The notes below the pieces were generated by a model. The model was not told where the DNA came from. It did no database searches and was given only the letters and a program-made list of their open reading frames with translations. A stretch of DNA of 64,000 nt from the NCBI RefSeq assembly GCF_004210375.1, contig NC_134834.1, forward strand, positions 16,547,027-16,611,026. The letters run 5' to 3'. Origin of the DNA: Tachypleus tridentatus (Eukaryota; Arthropoda; Merostomata; Xiphosura; Limulidae). The position numbers were made by a program, and so were the translations under genes. Shown here piece after piece: positions 36,601-46,727 of this stretch (positions are counted from its first letter, which is position 1; each line of letters begins with the position of its first letter).

Positions 36601-39600
36601 TGATTAACATAATTGGATGGTATATAGCTGGATGTGATTAACATAATTGGATGGTATGTTGCTAGGTGCAACCAGCATAACCGGATGGTATATAGCCGGA
36701 TGTGATTAACATAATTGACTGGTATGTTGCTAGGTGTAACCAGCATAACCGGATGGTATATAGCTGGATGTGATTAACATAATTGAGCGGCATATAGCTG
36801 GATGTGATTAACATAATTGACTGGTATGTTGCTAGGTGTAACCAGCACAACTGGATGGTATATAGCTGGATGTGATTAACATAACTGAGCGGCATATAGC
36901 TGGATGTGATTAACATAATTGACTGGTATGTTGCTAGGCGTAACCAGCATAATTGGATGGTATATAGCTGGATGTGATTAACATAACTGAGCGGCATATA
37001 GCTGGATGTGATTAACATAACTGACTGGTATGTTGCCAGGTGCAACCAGCATAACTGGATGGTATATAGCTGGATGTGATTAACATAATTGACTGGTATG
37101 TTGCCAGGTGTAACCAGCATAACTGGATGGTATATAGCCGGATGTGATTAACATAACTGAGTGGTATATAGCCGGATGTGATTAACATAATTGACTGGTA
37201 TGTTGCTAGGTGTAACCAGCATAACTGGATGGCATATAGCTGGATGTGATTAACATAACTGAGTGGTATATAGCTGGATGTGATTAACATAATTGACTGG
37301 CATGTTGCTAGGTGTAACCAGCATAATTGGATGGCATATAGCTGGATGTGATTAACATAATTGACTGGTATGTTGCTAGGTGTAACCAGCATAACTGGAT
37401 GGCATATAGCTGGATGTGATTAACATAACTGAGCGGCATATAGCTGGATGTGATTAACATAATTGACTGGTATGTTGCTAGGTGTAACTAGCATAACTGG
37501 ATGGTATATAGCTGGATGTGATTAACATAATTGACTGGTATGTTGCTAGGTGTAACTAGCATAACTGGATGGTATATAGCTGGATGTGATTAACATAATT
37601 GAGTGGTATATAGCTGGATGTGATTAACATAATTGACTGGTATGTTGCTAGGTGTAACCAGCATAATTGGATGGCATATAGCCGGATGTGATTAACATAA
37701 TTGACTGGTATGTTGCTGTGTAACCAGCATAATTGGATGGTATATAGCTGGATGTGATTAACATAATTGAGCGGTATATAGCTGGATGTGATTAACATAA
37801 TTGACTGGTATGTTGCCAGGTGTAACCAGCATAACTGGATGGTATATAGCTGGATGTGATTAACATAACTGAGTGGTATATAGCTGGATGTGATTAACAT
37901 AATTGACTGGTATGTTGCTAGGTGTAACCAGCATAATTGGATGGTATATAGCTGGATGTGATTAACATAATTGACTGGTATGTTGCTAGGTGTAACTAGC
38001 ATAATTGGATGGTATATAGCTGGATGTGATTAACATAATTGAGTGGTATATAGCTGGATGTGATTAACATAATTGACTGGTATGTTGCTAGGTGTAACTA
38101 GCATAATTGGATGGTATATAGCTGGATGTGATTAACATAATTGACTGGTATGTTGCTAGGTGTAACTAGCATAATTGGATGGTATATAGCTGGATGTGAT
38201 TAACATAATTGAGTGGTATATAGCTGGATGTGATTAACATAATTGACTGGTATGTTGCTAGGTGTAACTAGCATAATTGGATGGTATGTTGCTAGGTGTA
38301 ACTAGCATAATTGGATGGTATGCCTTCAGCAGAATCATACAGCACTTCAAAACTTCCAAGTTACATGTTCAGTAATGATACCACAATTGTAACAAAAACC
38401 AGAAAAGATATAACTTTACACTTGTAACTTAATGTTGAAATTGTTTTCTCCTGTATAAAAGAAACTACCACAGTGTTTGAATTTATTTGACATATTAATT
38501 TGTTCTGCCATGACCAATACCTCTTCATAACAAAAACTGACCTAAGGTTTATAGTAATGAATGATTGACCAATACCTCTTCATAACAAAAACTGACCTAA
38601 GGTTTATAGTAATGAATGATTGACCAATACCTCTTCATAACAAAAACTGACCTGAGGTTTATAGTAATGAATGATTGACCAATACCTCTTCATAACAAAA
38701 ACTGACCTAAGGTTTATAGTAATGAATGATATTTCGAATAAAAACCCAAACAACATCCTTCAGCAGCTTTAGTCACTTTCTGGATTGCGTGTGTAGTGGT
38801 GTTGTGCATTAATATCTGAAAGATAAGAATCTTATATCTCCAAAACACAAGTTCCCAAAGTGTTATTCCAAGTAGTTCCTCAAACAGACAGGAAAGGAGA
38901 ACTGATAAGACAAGTTAACAAACAGTATCAATATCAGCTATCAACGTAGATCCTTTTTAACTTACTTGACTATTTTCTATATTTACAAAGTAACTGAAAC
39001 TGGCTGCTGGAAGCAAGATAACTTAGGGTTAATGTAGGAATAAAAAAACACAAGTTGGATCAGTATCCCAGTGCTACATAACAGAATTTTTAGGTCACCA
39101 ATGTCAATGATTATCCTAAACAAACATGTACAATGAAGAGAGTTTTTGATTTTGTATAATTCACACCAATATATACACAACTCCTTGAAATAGTCATACA
39201 TCACTCTATGGAGAAGACAGAGACACAGAGTCCAACTGTTACAAGCTTCTACAAGACATCCACTGTATTATGTAACCCTCACCTAAGCAAGAGGATTAAT
39301 GTATATTTGTAATTTTTGTACATACAATTTGCCAAGAAGACACAAACCATGAACAGAACACCTGCATGGTAATTAATAAATAAAAACATGAATATATCTG
39401 AATTAAAACATATTCTAAACTAATTCTCCATTTTCAAGCGACAATAATGACAGAGAGATCAAGTAGTGAAATCTAGTTTCACGTACATCAGCTCACATAT
39501 TTATAACCAAAAGAGATAAAATGGGTATTTCCACTTCCTTCTATTACCTAGTTTTCTGAATTCTTTATGTTTTCATTTTTAAATATTTCATTATTTACAA

Positions 39601-42600
39601 GAATATACACAAACAGAAGCTCATTTATAAACACCAGCATCCCTACTGTGATCCTGAACAAAAATATTAACACTCCTACAAAAAGTGGGGCCTAATAGGC
39701 CCCAGAGAAAGGTTATTAATATTAGGCTAATAATTTTGTATTTAAATGAAATTGCCATTTTATTTAATGAAATGAAATCAAATGAATTAGGCCCCACTTT
39801 TCGTAGGAGTGTTAATCACTAAATTTTTTTTTCATATGGTAAAAATTGGTCATGCTCCACTTGTATAATAAAATATTCTCCAAAGTGTCAAATAAAAACC
39901 TTATCGTTATCTCTAGACACTGAATTGGTTTGGTTTGTTTTGAATTTCGCACAAAGCTAAACGAGGGGTATATGGGCTAGCCATCCCTAATTTGGGTGTG
40001 ACAGGGATTTGAACCCACGACCCTCAGATTACGAGTCGAGTGCCGTAACCACCTGGCCATGCTGGGGCCAGGCACCAAATTATAGGTCAAGCATGATCAT
40101 TTCAGAAAATTCAACCTTTAACTTCAAATTGTTGAACATAAAACACCATCAAGATGAGTGTGAAAAGAAACTTTTAACATTCATTTATCCTAAGGTAAAA
40201 ATTAGATCAGTTTCTGTAAAGAAAATAATTTAACTGCCAGTGTGTCAAGTTGTATTTAAAAACTAGGCTTGCCAGCTCTAAAATTCATAGCTCTACCACA
40301 GATACAGCCCATACTACCACATTTGAAGACTTTAGTTAAATGCAAAATTAATGCATGATTTATAACACATAAAAGTTTAAATTCTTTTTTAACCATACTG
40401 TATGTTGTCTAACAGGTAAAACACAGCTACTAATTTTAGGAAATACATTTATATCAACGTAACAGCATAGAAATTCTAATTCTTAAAAAACACTGAAACG
40501 AGAGAGAGATCACTGATGAAAACATATCTATCTAGTTACAGAAACCTAGTCTGAAGAATAAAAATAACTTATAAGAAGTTATAATAATGTAAACAAACTG
40601 CGGGAACCTGTAAAAACGTTTTTATTTTCCAATGAACAGAAATAAAGAGTGTTCAATGTGATCAAAATACACCTTGTTTTAAGAGTGTACTTATTTAAAA
40701 CTGGTATACTATGAAAGTTTACCGATTAATGAATGAAATGTAATGAAGAAAGGCGAGAATGGGCCAATGTCAAATGTCAATCAAACCTCACCCACCTCAA
40801 ACATAAAATCAGAATGAAACGTTTTGATATACAAACACTTACCATCTGCATCAATTCCTGCCAAGACATTGGATACATAGTAAGGAAAAAATCTTTTATA
40901 GTAGAGCATTGTGGTAATAAGCTGAGCTACAGCTGGAGTAGACATTTGTTTATGGTGTTCATTTTCATACATCTGTAATAAAGATATAATTATAGCATAA
41001 CATTAGACCTTAAACGGCTTTACTGCATGAGATGGCTCGAAATTATTAATAAACAACAACTTACATCCAGGTTCTTACCGTTAGACAAGTATACAGTTTA
41101 GTTTTATTGTGATACTGAGATACGAATGTATATACACTCTTTAGGTATTTACTAACTTTATATTTACTTTGCAGTTTTGTGAAAATCTAGTGATTTCTAT
41201 TTAAATAAAATACACAAGGCATCAATTCATTATATAGTAACAGTTGTTAATAATAAAACAGTGCATAATGCTATCACGTGTTAAAAACAAACCACATACG
41301 AAATCACTTATAATAACGGTGTTTATAAGGTACTTTTCGTTAAGACAATTAAAAATAAAACTTTTAATACCAAATATCTTTAGTTGAGCAACATAAAACA
41401 GGATTAAAACAATCAGTGGTTTGTATGTTAGAGCACACAAAGACCAGTAATAATTAAAAATAAATTTTTCTTTACTGGATCTCCAATGGTTTCCAGTAAG
41501 AAAAACAGAATTGAATCTTGACAACATGCTGTTGCTAAGACATCTCAGTTAGTACCAGGGTCACGCTTTCAACTGGGCACACAGGTCCTCAGTTAAAATG
41601 TGTTTTCACAGTTTTTTTTATAAGGTATTAATTATTATGGTGATTTATATATCAACTTTGTTCACATTAGCATTAAAAAATGTACTGAATGTTTATTTAA
41701 GAATACAGCTATGATAACTTTAGTGCTTTCTTCAGAAATGTATTTTAACCTCTGATTTCTGAAAAGTAAAATAAACAACAAAATGTAAGATTTTTAGATA
41801 TAAAAATAAAAACCAATGCAAGCATTTTACATTTCATTACACTACAGATACCTATTTGACTAATATTCAGTTCAACCACAAAATGTGTTATTTAATAAAT
41901 TGATTTTAAATATATAGTTCATGTACAGTAATATAAACTACAAAGACGAAAGACATTTTGTTCCATCAAGTAACATATGGTGTTAACCTCAGAAATTCAC
42001 CTTCATTCTTGCTTCCAAAAATCTAGTAAAGGTTAGGATATCACACCAACAACCTGCACATCCAAGAACAGTTTTCTGAGATCTGTTGGAATGGAATTGA
42101 TGAAATGTCAGTATCAGATTTCAGTTTGTTAAAAGACAATCTGTAAAAATATCTGTGGCACATACACTTCACACTAACACTTACCTAAATCCCTGAATTT
42201 AGCAAGTGACTTATGCATGTATTCAATTGTACGTATTACAGAAACACGCCATGTTAACATTACGACTTCTGGTTGTGTCCAGTTCACTCAAATGCTGTAT
42301 GTATTAAAATTAGTTTCTACAGATTTTATAACTTAACTTTTTCTTAAACTGAAAATGTATTTCTGATACCTACTCTTTCTCACAAAAAAAAAAACTTGTA
42401 CTGCCCTCTATTGGCACAATTTTTTGTTTGCCAATAGCTTTGACTCCCACTTACCATTGCCTATTAACATTCAAATTATCACAAAGCAGCCCTTCACCAA
42501 TACTCCTATTTTAACTGGCACACTCTCCAATCATGCATGTGTTAATCACTTTAAGATTGGTCATAGCTAACCAAAGCAAATCACACCAGAGGTACAGAGG

Positions 42601-45600
42601 ACAGGTGGGAAATGTGAGGTAAGCTGGCATTGGAAATACAGTTTTAGTTTCGGAAAATGTTAACTTCAATACATCTACCACTTCTAACAAAAAACTAGAA
42701 TTCCACACTAAACTGGTGAAGGGCCAGTGAGAAGATGACCCCCTTAAGAAAGCATCCAAAGGAAATCCATGAGATGTGATAAGGAGTTAAAAACAACATG
42801 CCAGGAAGGAAATTCTAGACCAAGTATAATATTTGCACTTAAGTAATGTGTCACCAAAATACAGAAATAACGTAGTCTCCTCGTGTAGAGTGACTAACGA
42901 ACAACAAATTGTAAATGGGAGTTTAACCTCAATTGGCACCTGGAGGCACCTGGAATTGTACATCAAGTCCACAGTAGGAAGAGGTTACTTTACCTTTCAC
43001 CTCAAAAATAGGTACTGGAAAGGAAAAGGAGTTCCCAAACTGAGAACCAGCCTCCAACACCAGATCAACTGGGAACTGACTTCTGGTAGAATACAAGTGC
43101 ATGTAATCCATACAAATTTCAAACATTCTTTTTTGTTGGGGGCTCACAAGTTGATGGGACACTGGTGCATCTGATCCATCTGCCCCACCTTTAATATGAA
43201 TTTTTTTAACCGTGCCAAATATTAACATTTGTTATCATGACCCTATGTCATCATGTGTATTAGTAATAAATGTTGACAGGATATTTGTATTTCTTAGCGC
43301 AAAATTCATGTAATCTAATCTCTTTAATTTTTTCCTAATTCTCAGAATTATCCTATTTCACGCCTATTAAACTTCTAGTCTAATTTAGCTTGGTGTCTTT
43401 ATCCTAATTAAGTCATGTTTTTCTTATTTTTTTAAATAAAATATGTATGAAAGAAATAAATGCATTTATTTATTTATTTTTAAGCCTGAAACTTATATGT
43501 CACATTTAGATTTGTTATGTTAGTTTCGTGAGCAGTATTCTAATATTTGCAGCTTGGTATCATACTGTACGATTCCAGGTATGTACGTTTACTTCAACAT
43601 TAATGTTTGATTTTGATCCATATATTGTTATTCTGTGCATGTGCACTGGTGTTTATTAGGAAATGCATCTATGTGGGAAAGGCCAAATCATTTGATGGTA
43701 ATAAAATTTTTTTTCCATTAATTTTTAAAGTACAAGCAAAGTGTATTTGTATTTAAACCAAATGTGCAGTTTTCAGTTCGATACATCAGTAAACATTCAA
43801 GGCAACTAAGATCATTTTGTTGATGACAAGAAACTCGCTGAAAAAAAACCTGAACCTGAAGATGACCTAGGAAGGTCGAAACGTTGTTCTCTCCTTATCA
43901 GTAAAGGTGTGAATATCCATACCAGCTGTTCTGAGATATAAAATCATTTTGGTTCACTGTAAACTGTTAAACATTCAAAGCTAAACACATTATCGCACAT
44001 ACAGAAAATATTGTTATATTATACAGTTCAGCTCATTAATATTGGATAACTGACAACAAAGTAACTCTTGTCATATTTTGCTATTCTAATACTCACAGCT
44101 TGTAAAGCTTTGACTGTTCCCGGGTGTAGATAGAAAACCCAGCACTCAACCTGGTATCTGATGCTATCACAGCATAATCTTCTCCTGCTATTGCCACAAT
44201 GCTCCTAGGAAAATTAATCTCTATTATTTTTAAATAAAATCACAGTTTAAAAATATCAATTGAAACAACAACATGAACGTACAGTTTTGAAAACAACTTA
44301 TATGTATGAAATTGTATTTCTATTTTAGCCTATTTATTGTGTGTAACTTTAATGAATACAACAAGGTAATTTGCTTATTTCACATATGGGGCAGAGGTTC
44401 AAAGTACTTAGTAATCAAACTTGTGCTAAGCCTAAAACTTAGATGATGCATAAGATTAGACATTTTTGGAACAACAAAGCACTAACACAACAGTCCACTC
44501 AATCCAGCCTTGATAAAACCACTGAAGAGGATACCCAAAAGATATTTACTTCCTCATATACTTTTGTGATGTGTTTGTTACGTGAATATCTAAAAAACAA
44601 AATTCCGTGTTGATATATTTGTTTGACTACATCTGAATGAAACAAAAGATACTTTTTAACAGTTCATAAGAAGCTGACATTGCACGTGTTTCCAATGTTC
44701 AAAGAGGTACACCAGGTATATTTTCTTGCAGTCTTGGGACTCATGATGGAACTCATGTTTAGCTGAACCAAAGAGGTTGCGAGCACCTTATTCAGACTTA
44801 CAATGGTATATATCATTTATTTTTTACTTTTTCTGAAACACGTAACAATGAGCCAATGACAGATGAGTTTTCTAGACCATTAAGTTCAGAATAAAAGGTC
44901 TTTGTTGGTTTCTCAATGATATAAAACTATGAAAACAGTGAAAGAGATTCATTGTGAACTATTCACATTAAAGGATATAAAATAAACTGTTGATAACTAT
45001 TTGAATTGGTGAAAGCAACTGAGACATGTTTTACTACCTTTAATCTATTGTTATGTATTAAACAGAAAGGAACTGACAAGAATTTAGACTAAAATTAGAA
45101 TATATTGAAGAGAAAGGAACTGACAAGAATTTGGAGCAGCATTAGGATATACTGAAGAGAAAGAAGTTAGCAAGAATTTGGAGCAGTATTACACTGTACT
45201 GATGAAAAGGAAACTGATAAGTTTTGTCACATGTAAAGGTATTTGACTCAAAAGTGTAGCAGACAAGCCTAATAAGCATGAAAATGTTAATACTTGCTTT
45301 AGCTATTACTGTAATGACCACAAACATTTTTCACTTATTACAGTATACAAAAGACATTAAACATAATCAAGCATTTAAGCAAGATATCAAGACAACACAT
45401 TTTTGGTTCTAAAGAATAAAAACATAGCTTGTAAATGTTATTTTTAATGCTGAAACTTTCCATTTCTTCCAACAAAATAATAAATATAATTCCAAAAGCA
45501 GGATGACAAAATTTGTAGAAGATATTTTTTAACTTGTTTAACCTTATTTTTTAATGATAAGAAAGTCTAAACACAGTGAGAATTTAACCTCTATGAACAT

Positions 45601-46392
45601 AGCCAAAGTGAGAAAACACTGAACTGCAAACAACATGAATACCCACTCAACAGATGCCATTTGTAAAATCTGTAAATACTGAACAAACTCATCTCAAAAC
45701 ACATCCCAAGGAGAAACAAAAGTCATATGGGTATTGTTCCAAATTTGAAAATCATATGAAAATACAATTAAACTTAATTTCAAATTTAATATAAAGGTTG
45801 TAGCAGGAACACATTACAATTAAACACCAGCTAGTGTTAATTATTAATATTAGCTCAGATGTAGTATTGTTACATAATATCACTGGTATGTGCCATATTT
45901 GAATGACATATATTATTTTACTGTTCTTTTTTTAGATCAAAAAATTCTAAAGCGAGTAAAACCGATAAAATCATCAGAAAGAAACAATTACTGTGATACA
46001 AATATAGAAGACTTCTACGCTACTATTTGCATATTAGAATTGTGGTATTCTCAGTTTCGGTTTACAAAATATAGTGACTTAGATATGTGTTACGACGATC
46101 AACATTATCTTCGTGCAACAACAGAAAGACAATTTAAAAACAGTAACCACATCTACACTTTGTTGCTTACTTTTGTTAGGCCTACTGTTTTACACATATA
46201 TACAAGTTACAATTAGTCAACTTAGCAAACTATCAAAAAACAAGCAATTTGAATTTCAATTACTTATAATAATAATAATAACATTACTAATTCAGTAAAT
46301 AAATAACTTTACCCTCCGTTATCTGCATAAGGACTGAAATAAGTCTGTTTCGGTCCTCCATAAGTACTAACAACAGTTTCTTCGCACTGCAT
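27641..46392 (-). CDS. PSMB1: Proteasome subunit beta type-1 (20S beta-6)
   Basis: Six exons: 46313-46392, 44097-44204, 42001-42082, 40843-40972, about 30924-31029, and 27641-27826, all with GT/AG borders and matching phases, giving about 230 residues (human 241). My count for exon 5 is uncertain by one base. In order the protein reads [14 protein letters not shown] and [10 protein letters not shown], then [20 protein letters not shown] (the conserved Ntn-fold strand pair), [83 protein letters not shown] and a terminal FSLRKD identical to the human end. Beta-6 is a structural, non-catalytic subunit of the 20S core, and no active-site Thr1 is expected or seen. Exon 3 has GCAGCWCD where human has GCSGFHGD, a notable local change. 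Introns 4 and 5 contain very large tandem arrays. It probably shares a bidirectional promoter with LSM2. Confidence 0.95.
28201..30808. repeat. 45-bp minisatellite, about 58 copies, in PSMB1 intron 5
   Basis: The unit contains the near-invariant core GTGCTCATATCAAATACAAG then TAGTTCATTTCTG. Differences between copies are concentrated in a window of a few bases after TTTCTG (GGTATC, GGTATA, GGTATG, GGTAGA, GATAAG, GTTATG). Higher-order periodicity is visible: TTCTGTTATG copies lie 270 bp (6 units) apart, TAGTTTATTTCTGG copies 585 bp (13 units) apart, and TTCATCTCTGG copies 225 bp (5 units) apart. Because 45 is divisible by three, each strand has one frame open across almost the whole array (minus: 15-residue unit [15 protein letters not shown]; plus: [15 protein letters not shown]). 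I regard these as consequences of periodicity, not genes. Confidence 0.98.
31160..38325. repeat. 7.2-kb satellite array of 34-bp / 68-bp units, in PSMB1 intron 4
   Basis: The basic unit is about 34 bp and occurs as two alternating variants, one with GGTATATAGCTGGATGTGAT and one with GGTATGTTGCTAGGTGTAAC, forming a 68-bp dimer. There are about 210 monomers. The left edge (31160-31560) has strongly diverged monomers (ACCATATATACC, CATCATCAGGTGGTATG), grading into the homogeneous dimer array. The interval 36640-37900 is enriched in T-to-C changes (AACCAGCATAACCGG, GAGCGGCATATAGC). Short minus-strand open frames in that zone arise from three units (102 bp) being a multiple of three. No protein is implied. 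Confidence 0.98.
38511..38730. repeat. 55-bp tandem repeat, four copies
   Basis: A unit starting TGACCAATACCTCTTCATAA and ending AGTAATGAATGAT recurs at 38511, 38566, 38621 and 38676 with about one difference between copies. It lies about 190 bp beyond the 34-bp array, in the same PSMB1 intron, and is a separate repeat family. Confidence 0.95.
39671..39811. mobile_element. piggyBac-like MITE with TTAA target duplications
   Basis: A 141-bp element whose ends are inverted repeats of about 26 bp with one mismatch: CACTCCTACAAAAAGTGGGG then CCTAA at the left, and the complement TTAGG then CCCCACTTTTCGTAGGAGTG at the right. Both sides carry TTAA (39667-39670 and 39812-39815). TTAA duplication with a CAC-starting terminus is characteristic of piggyBac-type elements. 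No coding capacity. It lies in intron 4 of PSMB1. Confidence 0.85.
39927..40069 (-). mobile_element. tRNA-derived SINE, internally deleted
   Basis: Minus-strand copy: tail TTTGTTTTGAATTTCGCAC, AAAGCTAAACGAGGGGTAT and CTAGCCATCCCTAATTTGGG, then directly the head GGGATTTGAACCCACGACCC, ACGAGTCGAGTGCC and CTGGCCATGCTGGGGCC. The middle of the family (the CTAGAGGGAAGG to AGGGCGAGCATG part) is missing. Confidence 0.8.
42400..43230. other. Higher-complexity block of unknown nature in PSMB1 intron 2
   Basis: This stretch is less AT-rich than its surroundings and has several overlapping open frames on both strands (minus 42511-42759, 42787-42972, 42929-43228; plus 42833-43174). I recognise no protein family, and none has a convincing splice context. 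It may be an unclassified transposon fragment or a decayed processed sequence. Confidence 0.25.
43790..43940 (+). mobile_element. Penelope-like element end with hammerhead-like motif
   Basis: At 43856-43881 the sequence reads CTGAAGA, one T, the stem GACC, loop TAGGAA, stem GGTC, then GAAA and CG. This resembles a hammerhead ribozyme core (CUGANGA, stem II, GAAA), with one extra base before stem II. Similar motifs are known in the terminal repeats of Penelope-like retroelements. The flanking GTTCTCTCCTTATCAG and CATACCAGCTGTTC look like family sequence, but I cannot delimit the element. Short relic in intron 2 of PSMB1. Confidence 0.45.
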
Positions 46393-46727
46393 AATGCCTA
46401 GTCCGCACGTATCCACACTTAGCGGTTTGGGTATATTACGCGAAGTGATTGAAAACTAGCTTGTCATTGCTATGATACCGAAGTCCGTAAGATGGCGCAG
46501 TATATTCAATTACTTAAAAATATGTAATATACATATATCAAAATTCTAAAAATTATAATCTTACTAACAGAAAAATGGAAACTAATTTTTAGTTTTTTTT
46601 TATAATCCAAGGCAAAATGCGCTATATTTTGTGAATAAGTGATAACGATACTCTACTGTAAATCCTTCGAAACTAAGAGCTAAATAATACAGGTCGTGTT
46701 ATACCAGTTTCTATTCAAACGGTCAAA
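46393..46727. promoter_or_regulatory. Bidirectional promoter interval between PSMB1 and LSM2
   Basis: The PSMB1 start codon (46392, minus) and the proposed LSM2 start codon (46728, plus) point away from each other with 335 bp between them. Such spacing between two housekeeping genes usually means one shared promoter region. No clear TATA box can be assigned to either gene. Transcription starts cannot be located from the sequence. Confidence 0.6.

Noticed and set aside
36662-38002. Open frames of 126-152 codons in the 34-bp array (repeated [16 protein letters not shown])
   Set aside because: They arise because three 34-bp units equal 102 bp and because T-to-C changes remove TAG triplets locally. 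There is no evidence of coding function.
38740-38830. Exon-like stretch on the minus strand (CTTTCAG acceptor, then [20 protein letters not shown])
   Set aside because: It looks like a spliced exon at one side but lacks a donor, does not fit PSMB1 (whose flanking exons already join in phase) and matches no family that I know.
42511-43228. Cluster of 61-113-codon open frames on both strands in PSMB1 intron 2
   Set aside because: None matches a known protein, frames overlap on both strands and there is no consistent splice structure. Listed only as an unknown block.
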